Assembly: GCA_047621325.1 (NCBI GenBank)
Contig: JBLHLT010000007.1
Span: forward strand, 1-64,000
Length of the DNA stretch: 64,000 nucleotides
Origin: Bermanella sp047621325
GTDB lineage: Bacteria > Pseudomonadota > Gammaproteobacteria > Pseudomonadales > Oceanobacteraceae
Reading direction: 5' to 3'
Positions 53,603-63,734 of the stretch are shown one piece after another. A program made the position numbers and the translations under genes. Under the pieces are notes generated by a model. It made no database searches. It was given only the letters and a program-made list of their open reading frames with translations, and was not told the DNA's origin. The first letter of the stretch is position 1. The number at the start of each line of letters is the position of its first letter.

Positions 53603-55531
53603 CTAGTTACCGCTTGCAGGATCCGCAGCAGGTTTGATGTCAGCATTATCATCAGCCACATCAATATCTATATCTTCAGCAACTGGAGCTGCGCCACCAT
53701 GGTCATCATCGGACCAAGATTGAGGCGGACGAGGCTTTTGTCCATTCATGATGTCATCAATTTGCTTACTATCAATGGTTTCATACTCCATTAATGCGTC
53801 TTTCATCATCTCTAACTTATCGCGATGCTCAAGCAAGATTTTCTCTGCACGCTCATAACAATCCTTCAATAAGCCTGTCACTTCAGCATCAATGGTGCGA
53901 GCCGTTTCGTCAGAAAGGTGCGCCATTTGACCCCCACCACCGCCACCTAAGTAGCTGCCTTGCTCTTCATCTGTGTAAAGCTGAGCGCCTAATTTATCGG
54001 ACAACCCCCACTTGGTAACATAGTTTCGAGCATACTGAGTAGCACGTTCGATATCATTTGACGCACCAGTGGTGACACCATCCTTGCCAAGAGTCATCTC
54101 TTCAGCGATTCGGCCACCATATAAAGAACAAATATTACTTTCGATGCCGCGCTTACTAATCGAATAACGATCTTCTTCTGGTAAAAACATGGTCACACCC
54201 AATGCACGACCACGAGGAATGATCGACACTTTATAAACAGGGTCATGTTCTGGCACCACACGCCCAACAATTGCGTGTCCTGCTTCATGGTAAGCCGTGT
54301 TCTCTTTTTCTTTGTCACTCATGACCATGGACTTACGTTCAGCCCCCATCATGATTTTATCTTTTGCTTTTTCAAACTCTTCCATAGAAACCGTTGTACG
54401 GCCACCACGGGCAGCAAATAGCGCCGCTTCGTTTACTAGGTTAGCCAAGTCAGCACCCGAAAAGCCCGGCGTACCGCGTGCAATTACACGAGCATCGATG
54501 TTTTCAGACACCGGCACCTTACGCATGTGTACTTTTAATATCTGTTCACGACCACGAATATCAGGAAGGCCAACCACCACTTGACGGTCAAAACGACCCG
54601 GACGCAACAATGCAGGATCTAATACATCTGGGCGGTTAGTTGCGGCAATAACGATAATACCGTCATTGCCTTCAAAGCCATCCATTTCTACCAGCAACTG
54701 GTTAAGGGTTTGCTCACGTTCATCGTTACCGCCACCAATGCCAACACCACGACTACGACCTACCGCATCGATTTCATCGATGAATATAATACAAGGAGCC
54801 TGTTTTTTAGCTTGATCAAACATGTCACGTACACGGGATGCACCTACACCTACGAACATTTCAACAAAGTCAGAACCTGAAATTGAGAAAAAAGGCACTT
54901 TCGCTTCACCGGCAATGGCTTTTGCCAATAATGTTTTACCCGTACCTGGCTGACCTACCATTAAAACACCGCGAGGGATCATACCGCCTAAACGCTGGTA
55001 TTTAGCAGGGTCACGTAAAAACTCTACCAACTCTTGAACGTCTTCTTTTGCCTCATCACAACCTGCAACATCGGCAAATGTGGTTTTTATTTGATCTTCG
55101 CCAAGTAGCTTGGCTTTTGACTTACCAAATGCCATTGGGCCACGACCACCGCCACCGCCACCTTGCATTTGACGCATGAAAAACATAAATACGGCGATAA
55201 TCACGAGAATAGGGAATGACGCCACAAGTAACTGCGTCCAGATGCTTTGCTGCTCTGCTTTTTTGCCAAGCACTTCTACTTTGTGCTCAAGTAGGTCATC
55301 CATCATTTTAGGGTCATGACCTGGGCGAATGGTCTCAAAAAGCTGGCCATTGCTGAATTCACCATCAATAGATGCCCCTGCAATGGTTACCTTTTTAACT
55401 TGGCCATTCTGCACGAGCTCAATAAATTGAGAGTAAGCGATTTCTTGATTTGAAACCGGAGAATCAAGCTTTTGGAAGACTGTCAGTAAGACAGCGGCAA
55501 TAATGAGCCATAAAATTAAATTCTTTGCCAT
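53603..55531 (-). CDS. ftsH: ATP-dependent zinc metalloprotease FtsH
   Basis: An inner-membrane AAA+ protease that degrades misfolded membrane proteins, sigma-32 and LpxC. Two membrane segments (about 4-20 and 101-120) flank a periplasmic domain. Walker A is GQPGTGKT at 193-200, Walker B follows near 248-254 (IIFIDE), and the zinc site HEAGH is at 415-419. Length is 642. It is first in the run to nusA. The upstream gap lacks the rlmE gene found there in E. coli. Confidence 0.97.
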   Translation of the reverse strand: MAKNLILWLIIAAVLLTVFQKLDSPVSNQEIAYSQFIELVQNGQVKKVTIAGASIDGEFSNGQLFETIRPGHDPKMMDDLLEHKVEVLGKKAEQQSIWTQLLVASFPILVIIAVFMFFMRQMQGGGGGGRGPMAFGKSKAKLLGEDQIKTTFADVAGCDEAKEDVQELVEFLRDPAKYQRLGGMIPRGVLMVGQPGTGKTLLAKAIAGEAKVPFFSISGSDFVEMFVGVGASRVRDMFDQAKKQAPCIIFIDEIDAVGRSRGVGIGGGNDEREQTLNQLLVEMDGFEGNDGIIVIAATNRPDVLDPALLRPGRFDRQVVVGLPDIRGREQILKVHMRKVPVSENIDARVIARGTPGFSGADLANLVNEAALFAARGGRTTVSMEEFEKAKDKIMMGAERKSMVMSDKEKENTAYHEAGHAIVGRVVPEHDPVYKVSIIPRGRALGVTMFLPEEDRYSISKRGIESNICSLYGGRIAEEMTLGKDGVTTGASNDIERATQYARNYVTKWGLSDKLGAQLYTDEEQGSYLGGGGGGQMAHLSDETARTIDAEVTGLLKDCYERAEKILLEHRDKLEMMKDALMEYETIDSKQIDDIMNGQKPRPPQSWSDDDHGGAAPVAEDIDIDVADDNADIKPAADPASGN

Positions 55532-55995
55532 TTTAGTAAAGGTCCAACCCCTAATTTATTGATTCTCAGTAGCCTTAACAGTACTACATATTCACAGTAA
55601 TAGTCACTTTCAGTTACTGAGTTTGGCAAGCAATTGCCCATGACTCCAGTAAAAGTGATTTATTTTTTACGGACTCAACCGATTTTTGGTTTACCCGGAC
55701 GAATGCTTTTGCTGGCACAGCCCATTTTCTTTCAAACAAATTGTGCAGATAAGCCTCCTTATTGGGGGCCATATCGTCAAATACAAGTCAAAAACATTGA
55801 ATTAATCCCAATTTAAGAGCCTAGCCAAGCGAACTGGTTCCCTTACTTCACGAATCAATCCATCAAAACACACCTTTTATTAGTGATTAACCGAGTAAAT
55901 ACAATTTGCCGTTACTGTGGTCCATTTGAGCTGTTATAATGTACAAATTAGACGACCTTGTCGTATTACCCCTCAATTCAGAGATTTTTACATTA
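55532..55995. other. yhbY-ftsH divergent gap lacking rlmE
   Basis: A gap of about 460 bp. A 60-codon plus-strand frame at 55634-55816 has no ribosome binding site or recognisable family. No remnant of RlmE (FtsJ), the usual occupant, can be seen on either strand. Promoters for ftsH and yhbY must lie here; one is called at 55912-55940. Confidence 0.5.
55912..55940 (+). promoter_or_regulatory. Probable yhbY promoter
   Basis: A perfect TATAAT (55935-55940) with a weak -35 (TTACTG at 55912-55917, 17-nt spacer). Transcription from here would begin inside the longest yhbY frame, which favours the ATG at 55996 as the real start. Confidence 0.5.
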
Positions 55996-56304
55996 ATGGC
56001 CCTCTCTCAAGACCGCAAAAAAGCCCTCCGCACCATTGGGCACAAGCTGAACCCTATCGTTATTGTTGCTGGTAACGGCTTAAGCGAAAACGTTCTAATC
56101 GAGATCGACCGAGCCCTAGAAGACCACGAGTTAATCAAAATTAAGTACTCTGTGGGTGATCGCGACCTTAAAAATGAGCTTATCAAGCTAACTGAAAAAA
56201 GCACTCGCTCTACCCTTATTCAAAGCATTGGTAATGTAGGCTTATTTTACCGTGCAGCAAAACAGCCAGACCCTAAAAAGTCTAATCTAGCTCAACGCTA
56301 TTAA
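55996..56304 (+). CDS. yhbY: Ribosome assembly RNA-binding protein YhbY
   Basis: A 102-residue CRM-domain protein that binds pre-50S particles. The core matches E. coli YhbY: LNPIVIVAGNGLSENVLIEIDRALEDHELIK-type sequence with the GNGL turn. The start at 55996 is preferred because of the family length and a promoter that begins downstream of the 5' frame extension. It is divergent from ftsH, as in E. coli but without rlmE between. Confidence 0.93.
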   Translation: MALSQDRKKALRTIGHKLNPIVIVAGNGLSENVLIEIDRALEDHELIKIKYSVGDRDLKNELIKLTEKSTRSTLIQSIGNVGLFYRAAKQPDPKKSNLAQRY

Positions 56305-56327
56305 TACTTTGCTTTATTAATAGCAGG

Positions 56328-56362
56328 AACCAAAAAGGCCGCTCATTGAGCGGCCTTTTTAT
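56328..56362. terminator. Bidirectional intrinsic terminator
   Basis: AAAAAGGCCGCTC and GAGCGGCCTTTTT (56332-56344 and 56348-56360) form a 13-bp perfect stem around ATT. It lies between convergent yhbY and purL. Confidence 0.94.
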
Positions 56363-56382
56363 TGGATGTTACTGGTACTTGG

Positions 56383-59300
56383 TTATTTACACCAAGCACG
56401 AGCATTGCGGAACATACGCATCCAAGCGCCGTCTTCGTTCCACTCATCCGGCACATAGCTGTTTTGTACCGCACGGAATACACGCTCAGGGTGAGGCATC
56501 ATGATGGTCACACGACCACCTGCAGCGGTAAGGCCGGTAATACCATCAACCGAACCGTTCGGATTCGCTGGATATTGCTCGGTTACTAAACCAAAGTTAT
56601 CCACATAACGCAGCGCCACTTGGCCTTGTTTGGTTACTGATTCAATATCAGCAGCCCCCGCAAATTCTGCATGACCTTCACCGTGAGCAACCGCGATTGG
56701 CATACGAGAACCCTCCATGCCTGCTAGCATAATCGAATCACTTTTTTGCACTTCAACCATGGCAACACGGGCTTCAAATTGCTCAGACTGGTTACGCACA
56801 AAGTGCGGCCAATGATCAGAACCTGGAATTAATTCGTGTAAGTTAGATAGCATCTGACAGCCGTTACACACACCTAAGGTGAAAGTATCTTCGCGCTCAA
56901 AGAATGCTTTGAATTGTGTGCGTGCAATGTCGTTGAATAAGATGGATTTCGCCCAGCCTTCACCCGCACCTAATACATCACCGTAAGAGAAACCACCACA
57001 AGCAACTAAACCACGGAAGCCATCTAAGGTCACACGACCAGACAATACATCACTCATATGAACGTCGACGGTATTGAAACCGGCTTTATCAAACGCGGCC
57101 GCCATTTCGATCTGACCATTCACTCCCTGCTCACGCAAGATGGCGACACTTGGGCGATTACCGCTGGCGATTAAGTCAGCCGCAATATTGTCGTTCACGT
57201 CGAATGATAATTCAGCGTGAAGACCTGGGTTGTCGGCATCTAATAAACCATCAAATTCTTGCTTTGCGCAATCAGCATTGTCACGCATGGCTTGAATTTC
57301 ATAAGAGGTACGCGACCATAGGCGCTGAAGATTAACGCGAGAATCATTGAACAGACTCTCACCATTCAACTCAACCACAACCGTATCTTCATCATTCAAG
57401 TTGGCAACCACTGCGGCGCAATCACCAAGACCGGCTGCATTTAATTGAGCCAATACAAATTCAGTGTCGTCTTGACGCACCTGAATCACTGCACCTAATT
57501 CCTCTGCAAATAAGACAGGAATAACGTCAGCTTGTGAGTCAGCCAATGCATCTAGCTTAATGGTTAAACCCACATGACCCGCAAAACTCATTTCGGTTAA
57601 CGTGGCCCATAAGCCACCGTCTGAGCGGTCATGGTAAGCCATGATTTTATCGTCTTGGTTTAGACCTTGAATCACCGCGAAGAAGGCTTTTAAGTCTTCC
57701 GCATCATCCACATCTGGCACTTCATTGCCTAATTGACCAAATACTTGAGTTAAAGCCGATGCGCCTAAGCGGTTTTGGCCGCGACCAAGGTCAATCAAGA
57801 TTAAATCCGTTTCTTCTTCATCACCGCGAAGCTGTGGCGTTAACGTTTTACGTGCATCAACAACAGGGGCGAAACCCGTTACCACTAATGACATTGGCGA
57901 GGTAACGGTTTTTTCTTCACCGCTTTGCTCATTCCATTTGGTTTTCATGGACATGGAGTCTTTACCAACGGGAATGGTTAAGTCTAACTGCGGGCATAAT
58001 TCCATACCCACCGCTTTAACGGTTTGGTACAGTTTTTCATCTTCACCGGGGTGGCCAGCGGCGCACATCCAGTTAGCCGATAATTTAATGTTACTTAATT
58101 TTTCAATGCTAGAGGCTGCGATGTTCGTAAGCACTTCACCTACGGCCATGCGACCAGAGGCCGGCGCGTTAATTAACGCAGACGGCGTGCGCTCACCCAT
58201 GGCCATGGCTTCGCCAGTATAACCATCGTAAGACGCTGTCGTCACCGCAACGTCAGCAACTGGCACCTGCCAAGGGCCAACAAACTGATCACGGGCAACC
58301 GTACCGGTAATTGAGCGATCACCAATGGTGATCAAAAAGCTTTTGCTCGCAACCGCAGGTAATTGAAGTACACGCTCTGCGGCTTCTTTTAATGTAATGC
58401 CATCTAAGTTGACTGCAGGCAGATCAAGATCAAAACGATCCGCTGTGCGGTGCATACGTGGCGCCTTACCTAGCAGCACTTGTAACGGCAAATCCACAGG
58501 ATTATTTCCAAAGTGACTATCAGAAACCGTTAGGTGCTGCTCTTGCGTGGCTTCACCAATCACCGCAAACGGACAACGTTCGCGCTGACAAATTTCTTCA
58601 AACAGGGCTAAGTTTTCTGGGGCCACCGATAACACGTAACGCTCTTGCGATTCGTTACACCAAACCGCCAATGGACTCATGCCTGGCTCGTCGTTTGGTA
58701 TATTGCGCAGTTCAAACTTACCACCACGACCTGCATCGTTTACCAGCTCAGGGAAGGCATTGGATAAACCGCCTGCACCTACGTCGTGAATGAAGACGAT
58801 TGGGTTGTCTTCACCTAGCTGCCAGCAGCGGTCGATGACTTCCTGACAGCGGCGTTCCATTTCTGGGTTACCACGCTGTACTGAAGCAAAATCTAGATCT
58901 TCGTTTTGCTCACCACCATCAACCGATGATGCCGCGCCACCACCCAAACCAATTTGCATGGCAGGGCCGCCCAGTGCGATTAATTTACCGCCCACTGGAA
59001 TCTCTTTTTTCTGTACGTGCTCTTCACGAATATTACCGTAACCGCCGGCAATCATGATTGGCTTGTGGTAACCACGTACGCCATCGCTGGCTTTACCTTC
59101 AAACGTACGGAAATAACCGCATAAATTTGGACGACCAAATTCATTGTTAAATGCCGCGCCACCAATTGGGCCTTCGATCATGATATCTAACGCAGAGGCA
59201 ATACGCGCAGGCTTGCCGTATTGGCTTTCCCAAGGTTGCTCGTAACCAGGGATTTTCAAATCAGAAACCGTAAAGCCCGTTAAGCCCGCTTTAGGTTTAG

Positions 59301-60261
59301 AACCAATACCGGTTGCGCCCTCATCACGAATTTCACCGCCAGAACCTGTTGCTGCACCCGAAAAAGGGGCTATCGCCGTTGGGTGGTTATGGGTTTCAAC
59401 TTTCATCAAGATGGCCATTTGCTCTTGATGGTAACGATATTCTTTTGTGCCCGCTTCTGGGAAGAAGCGACCCGCTTCACTGCCACGAATAACAGACGCA
59501 TTGTCTTTGTAAGCCGACAATATGTTTTCATTGTGGTGTTCGTAAGTGTTTTTAATCATTTGGAACAAGGATTTGTCTTGCGCCTGACCGTCGATATCCC
59601 AGCTTGCATTGAAGATTTTGTGGCGACAATGCTCCGAGTTTGCTTGAGCAAACATCATTAATTCGATGTCGTTAGGGTTACGGCCTAACTTTTTGTAATT
59701 CTCAACAAGGTATTCAATTTCGTCTTCAGCCAGCGCCAAACCTAATTCTTTATTGGCCACTTCAAGTGCTGCGTTACCGCCAGCTAAAATATCCACTTGC
59801 GTCATAGGGGCAGGTTCAGCATGACTAAACAAAGCCTGAGCATCATCAAAATCCGCTAAAACGGTTTCGACCATACGATCAAACAAATGCGCTTGGATAC
59901 CTGCAACATCATCACTGCCTGTTACCCAGTAAGCCACGCCGCGCTCTAAACGCTTAACATTGCTTAGGCCACAGTTTTTAGCAATATCCGTCGCTTTTGA
60001 AGACCAAGGGCTAATCGTACCCATTCGAGGTACAACCAGAATCATCTGGCCTTGTGGTTTTTCCGCTTGAGCTTTTGGCCCATAACGTAAAATACGCTCA
60101 AGAACAGAATGCTCTTGATCACTAAGATTTTCTAAGGTTTCGGCAAAATGCACAAACTCCCCATAAACAGAAGTCACTTCTGGGTGGGTGGTTTGAATTT
60201 TTGCTAGCAGCTTTTCACGACGAAAGGCAGAAAGTGCAGGAGCACCGGACAGTTTGAGCAT
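56383..60261 (-). CDS. purL: Phosphoribosylformylglycinamidine synthase
   Basis: Converts FGAR to FGAM with glutamine and ATP in de novo purine synthesis. It is the large single-chain form of 1292 residues: N-terminal domain, FGAM synthetase domains (VETHNHPTAIAPF, GSGGEIRDEG) and C-terminal class I glutaminase with nucleophile Cys in GVCNGCQM and MMPHPERVF near the end. It is a single gene divergent from mltF with a 324-bp gap. The purL-mltF-tadA order matches E. coli. Confidence 0.97.
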   Translation of the reverse strand: MLKLSGAPALSAFRREKLLAKIQTTHPEVTSVYGEFVHFAETLENLSDQEHSVLERILRYGPKAQAEKPQGQMILVVPRMGTISPWSSKATDIAKNCGLSNVKRLERGVAYWVTGSDDVAGIQAHLFDRMVETVLADFDDAQALFSHAEPAPMTQVDILAGGNAALEVANKELGLALAEDEIEYLVENYKKLGRNPNDIELMMFAQANSEHCRHKIFNASWDIDGQAQDKSLFQMIKNTYEHHNENILSAYKDNASVIRGSEAGRFFPEAGTKEYRYHQEQMAILMKVETHNHPTAIAPFSGAATGSGGEIRDEGATGIGSKPKAGLTGFTVSDLKIPGYEQPWESQYGKPARIASALDIMIEGPIGGAAFNNEFGRPNLCGYFRTFEGKASDGVRGYHKPIMIAGGYGNIREEHVQKKEIPVGGKLIALGGPAMQIGLGGGAASSVDGGEQNEDLDFASVQRGNPEMERRCQEVIDRCWQLGEDNPIVFIHDVGAGGLSNAFPELVNDAGRGGKFELRNIPNDEPGMSPLAVWCNESQERYVLSVAPENLALFEEICQRERCPFAVIGEATQEQHLTVSDSHFGNNPVDLPLQVLLGKAPRMHRTADRFDLDLPAVNLDGITLKEAAERVLQLPAVASKSFLITIGDRSITGTVARDQFVGPWQVPVADVAVTTASYDGYTGEAMAMGERTPSALINAPASGRMAVGEVLTNIAASSIEKLSNIKLSANWMCAAGHPGEDEKLYQTVKAVGMELCPQLDLTIPVGKDSMSMKTKWNEQSGEEKTVTSPMSLVVTGFAPVVDARKTLTPQLRGDEEETDLILIDLGRGQNRLGASALTQVFGQLGNEVPDVDDAEDLKAFFAVIQGLNQDDKIMAYHDRSDGGLWATLTEMSFAGHVGLTIKLDALADSQADVIPVLFAEELGAVIQVRQDDTEFVLAQLNAAGLGDCAAVVANLNDEDTVVVELNGESLFNDSRVNLQRLWSRTSYEIQAMRDNADCAKQEFDGLLDADNPGLHAELSFDVNDNIAADLIASGNRPSVAILREQGVNGQIEMAAAFDKAGFNTVDVHMSDVLSGRVTLDGFRGLVACGGFSYGDVLGAGEGWAKSILFNDIARTQFKAFFEREDTFTLGVCNGCQMLSNLHELIPGSDHWPHFVRNQSEQFEARVAMVEVQKSDSIMLAGMEGSRMPIAVAHGEGHAEFAGAADIESVTKQGQVALRYVDNFGLVTEQYPANPNGSVDGITGLTAAGGRVTIMMPHPERVFRAVQNSYVPDEWNEDGAWMRMFRNARAWCK

Positions 60262-60585
60262 TGCTGTTCAGCCTACTGTAAGTAAGGAGTGGAATTTAAG
60301 AGGGCGTAATTCTAATGGAAAGGGGCCTGTGTCACCAGCCTTAAACATGGGTTTATTTGCACTGTTGTTGCGCCATACGAAGAGCTGTCTGCACTAAAAG
60401 TAATACTTTATGCGTATATAACTAAATGATCTAAAATTTAGTTCATCAACAATCATGCGGCCTGAAGGGGATTTATGTGGATTTTGATCAATATTGTCAG
60501 ACAGCAATGTTTGGAGGTTTTGTTGTCTCAGCTTAAAATATGACTCAGGTCACATTTTCCACTCAACACAATTAAGGGGGCAAGC
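60262..60585. other. purL-mltF divergent gap
   Basis: About 324 bp that must hold promoters for purL and mltF. I see an inverted AACTAAA/TTTAGTT pair near 60420-60443 but no confident operator, and no recognisable PurR box. Confidence 0.45.
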
Positions 60586-62061
60586 ATGCAGCAACATTTA
60601 GTACATAAACAGCAATGGTTATTAAAAGCCAGCTTTGCCCTATGCCTTTTATGCATCGTTATTGTACTGGTCATGAGCTCTGGCAGTCGCCATGACTATG
60701 ATGACATCATTAAAAAGGGCGAGCTGACCATCATCACCCGTAACAGCCCAACCACTTATTATCAGGATAAAGACCAGCCTTCCGGCTTTGAATATGAGCT
60801 TGCTCAAATGTTTGCCCAATACCTTGGGGTGAAGCTGAATGTTGTCGTAGCCGATACTTTAGATGATCTTATCTCTGAAGTTGAATCGGGTAATGTTGCC
60901 TTCGCAGCAGCGGGTTTGACCGCAACACCTGAACGTAACGACCGGGTTCGTTTTTCCAGTGGCTACTTAGATGTGCAACAAAAACTGGTTTATCGCATTG
61001 ATCAAAAACGCCCTAAAAAATTAGAACAACTACTAGGTAAAACCCTAGTCGTTACCGCTGACTCCAATCATGCCCAATATTTACACCGCCTTCAGCAAAG
61101 TTCACTGCCTCAATTAACATGGATTGAACGCAACGATGCTGAAGTCTCTGAGCTTGTTCAAATGGTTGAAAACGGTGAAATAGATTACACCATTGTCGAC
61201 AGTAACGAATTCGACGCGCTTGCAGGGTTTTATCCGAATATAGGCAGCGCCATGAATATTGGAGCACCAGAACAATTAGCATGGGCGTTCTCACACTATT
61301 CTGATAACAGCCTACTGAATAAGTCCCGTGAATTCTTTCAGCTTGTGCGCGAAACAGGTTTGTTATCTCAGTTAGAAGAGCGTTACTACGGCCATTTAAA
61401 CCAAATTGATAATGTGGGCACACTGACTTTTTTACGCCAAGCCGATCAGCGCTTACATCGTTATCAAGCGTCATTTCAAAAAGAAGCGCAAACCCATGAG
61501 CTTGATTGGCGTTTACTTGCCGCCATTGGTTACCAAGAAAGTCATTGGAAACCACGTGCGCGCTCACGTACAGGGGTTCGCGGACTCATGATGCTAACCC
61601 GCACAACCGCAAAAGAAATGGGTATTAATAATCGCTTAAACGCCGAACAAAGTATTCAAGGTGGCAGTGCTTACTTTGCAAAACTTAAAAAGCGTTTTGA
61701 ACACATAGCAGAACCTGATCGCACATGGATCGCACTGGCCGCTTATAACGTGGGCGCTGGCCATGTAAAAGACGCACAAAAGATCACAGAGAAACGCGGT
61801 GGTGACCCTGAGCGCTGGATGGATATCAAAGAAAGCCTGCCATTACTTGCACAGAAAAAATATTACAAGAAAACACAATATGGTTTTGCTCGTGGTTATG
61901 AGCCAGTTGAATACGTGCAGAATATACGTCGCTTTTATGACCTATTAGTGTGGCGAGAGCAGCCTGAACCCAGTTACAGTTTGAATACCGCAGAAGGCGA
62001 ATCCTTCTTCACCGCCGATAGCGGATTCACAACGATTCCACCTTTAACCGTCGTGAACTAA
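60586..62061 (+). CDS. mltF: Membrane-bound lytic murein transglycosylase F
   Basis: Cleaves peptidoglycan glycan strands to form 1,6-anhydro ends. A membrane/signal segment lies at about residues 13-30. An ABC-type solute-binding domain (about 40-270, GELTIITRNSPTTYY) is followed by an SLT domain with catalytic Glu E318 in AAIGYQESHWKP and the GVRGLMMLT and AAYNVGAGH motifs. Length is 491. AAGGGGG precedes the start. It is next to purL and tadA as in E. coli. Confidence 0.95.
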   Translation: MQQHLVHKQQWLLKASFALCLLCIVIVLVMSSGSRHDYDDIIKKGELTIITRNSPTTYYQDKDQPSGFEYELAQMFAQYLGVKLNVVVADTLDDLISEVESGNVAFAAAGLTATPERNDRVRFSSGYLDVQQKLVYRIDQKRPKKLEQLLGKTLVVTADSNHAQYLHRLQQSSLPQLTWIERNDAEVSELVQMVENGEIDYTIVDSNEFDALAGFYPNIGSAMNIGAPEQLAWAFSHYSDNSLLNKSREFFQLVRETGLLSQLEERYYGHLNQIDNVGTLTFLRQADQRLHRYQASFQKEAQTHELDWRLLAAIGYQESHWKPRARSRTGVRGLMMLTRTTAKEMGINNRLNAEQSIQGGSAYFAKLKKRFEHIAEPDRTWIALAAYNVGAGHVKDAQKITEKRGGDPERWMDIKESLPLLAQKKYYKKTQYGFARGYEPVEYVQNIRRFYDLLVWREQPEPSYSLNTAEGESFFTADSGFTTIPPLTVVN

Positions 62062-62085
62062 TCACGATTAAAGGTAAAACCAGTT

Positions 62086-62120
62086 GACCTTTTTACCGGC
62101 CTAGGCCGGTATTTTTTTAC
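62086..62120. terminator. Bidirectional intrinsic terminator
   Basis: The fully symmetrical ACCGGCC-TA-GGCCGGT (62095-62110) is flanked by runs of T on the plus strand (ATTTTTTT) and A/T on the other side. It lies between convergent mltF and tadA. Confidence 0.85.
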
Positions 62121-62144
62121 CTGCAGTTTCTGTATTTTCACAAT

Positions 62145-62633
62145 CTATTGTATTTGTTGCGCGCGCTTTAACGCTTTTTTCTCATCCCGTCTGCGCTGAA
62201 AAAACGCCTGCATGACATCACTACACTGTTCAGCCATCACCCCAGCTAGTACGCCAACCGTGTGATTAAAATAAGGCTCTTTAAATATATTCTGCTGGCT
62301 ATGTACAACACCGGCTTTAGGCTCACTGGCACCATAAATGACACGGCTAACGCGGCTATGAATAACGGCACCCGCACACATTGTACAAGGCTCAATGGTG
62401 ACGTATAAATCAGCGTTAACTAATCGGTAGTTTTCAACCCGACTGGCCGCATCTCTTAACGCCATAATTTCCGCGTGCGCGGTTGGGTCACAGCTACTTA
62501 TGGGCTGATTAAAACCGCGACCAATAATTTCGCCATCTAATACCACTACCGCACCTACTGGCACTTCATTTTTAGCATCGGCTAGTTTTGCTTGAGCGAT
62601 GGCTTCGCCCATAAATAATTCGTGTTCGTTCAT
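62145..62633 (-). CDS. tadA: tRNA-specific adenosine deaminase
   Basis: Deaminates A34 to inosine in tRNA-Arg(ACG). Zinc ligands and catalytic Glu are seen: H53-A-E55 (TAHAEIMAL) and P82-C83-x-x-C86 (EPCTMCAG). Length is 162. Its start overlaps the upstream hydrolase gene stop by 4 nt. Confidence 0.96.
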   Translation of the reverse strand: MNEHELFMGEAIAQAKLADAKNEVPVGAVVVLDGEIIGRGFNQPISSCDPTAHAEIMALRDAASRVENYRLVNADLYVTIEPCTMCAGAVIHSRVSRVIYGASEPKAGVVHSQQNIFKEPYFNHTVGVLAGVMAEQCSDVMQAFFQRRRDEKKALKRAQQIQ

Positions 62634-63610
62634 GGGTACTCTGGTAATTCATGGTCAGCAATACGAGCATTCAATACATTGATCTGCCAGAATTTTTGCA
62701 ATAAGTCTGCGGTCACCTCTGGCACTTCTAGCATGGGAGCGTGGCCTACATTAGGCAAAATTTCAGTTTGAACTTGAGGGGTATGTTCTAGGAATTTTTC
62801 AACGCTTGAAACATGCAACACCCTGTCTTGCTCACCCCACAAAACATACGTCGGCATGGTTAATTTCTCAAACACATAACGAAACCCACCCGAGTATCGC
62901 GCCGTTTCTGCCTCTTCATGGATGTGTTTAAAAATCTGATCGTTCGCTTGCTCACGAGCCATTGCCCTATCCGCCAATACATCGGTTGCAGGCCAAGGCA
63001 AAAATGGCACCTGCTCCATGGCAAACGCCATCAATCGTGACATATCTTCTGTGCTACGCACAATTAATGGGTTGGGTTGATTATTATTAATTAACGTCTG
63101 TAGTTCACTGTCTTCATCACCATAAAATCCCACTGCATCAATTAAGGATAACGAGCTCACTTGAGCCGGATGACGATAAGCGTATAAAGCGGCTATTGCG
63201 CCACCCATACTATTACCCACTAAGTGAAAATGGGTTAGGCCCAATGCATCAATAAAATCAGCCAGACGTAAGCTTTGTTGATCAAAGCCATAAAAATCAT
63301 TCTGTAAATACGTACTTTCGCCATGGCCTGGTAAATCTGGTGCAATCACATGATAGTCGCCTAAGAAACGCGCCATGCGAGTCCAATTATCTTTCTCTGC
63401 CGCAAAGCCATGCAACAAAATAACCACAGGTTTATTTCGCGGGCCTTCTGATTCTAAATACACCCACTTATAACCATTTATATTGATTTCTTTACGATCA
63501 AGGTCAGACAAACTTCGTTCCACCCCGACCCCCATATCAAATAAAGAATGCTTAATGGTGGTGCACGCTGTCAGCAGTACGCTAAATAAAAGGGTTATTA
63601 TTATTTTCAT
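62630..63610 (-). CDS. Alpha/beta-hydrolase lipoprotein
   Basis: A 326-residue hydrolase with a lipoprotein signal (TLLFSVLLTAC, Cys16). The oxyanion HG is in VILLHGFAAEKDNW, nucleophile S134 is in GNSMGG, and a likely catalytic His is in NVGHAPMLE near residue 300. It is probably a membrane-anchored esterase or lipase; the acyl substrate is not clear. It overlaps tadA by 4 nt, so the two are cotranscribed. Confidence 0.88.
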   Translation of the reverse strand: MKIIITLLFSVLLTACTTIKHSLFDMGVGVERSLSDLDRKEININGYKWVYLESEGPRNKPVVILLHGFAAEKDNWTRMARFLGDYHVIAPDLPGHGESTYLQNDFYGFDQQSLRLADFIDALGLTHFHLVGNSMGGAIAALYAYRHPAQVSSLSLIDAVGFYGDEDSELQTLINNNQPNPLIVRSTEDMSRLMAFAMEQVPFLPWPATDVLADRAMAREQANDQIFKHIHEEAETARYSGGFRYVFEKLTMPTYVLWGEQDRVLHVSSVEKFLEHTPQVQTEILPNVGHAPMLEVPEVTADLLQKFWQINVLNARIADHELPEYP

Positions 63611-63734
63611 GGGACTCTCCTAATCTGCGCTTAGACTAGCGACTGCAAAGGCTTCATGCAACATTGATTCGTTTGGCTTAAGAGTTGCTAATAACACACT
63701 AGGACACATTCAAAGTAAAATGAGGACGCACATC

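Noticed and set aside
55634..55816. 60-codon plus-strand frame in the yhbY-ftsH gap
   Set aside because: No ribosome binding site, no recognisable family and no similarity to RlmE by eye.
60480..60500. FNR-like site TTGATCAATATTG upstream of mltF
   Set aside because: The left half fits TTGAT but the right half does not match ATCAA, so chance is likely.
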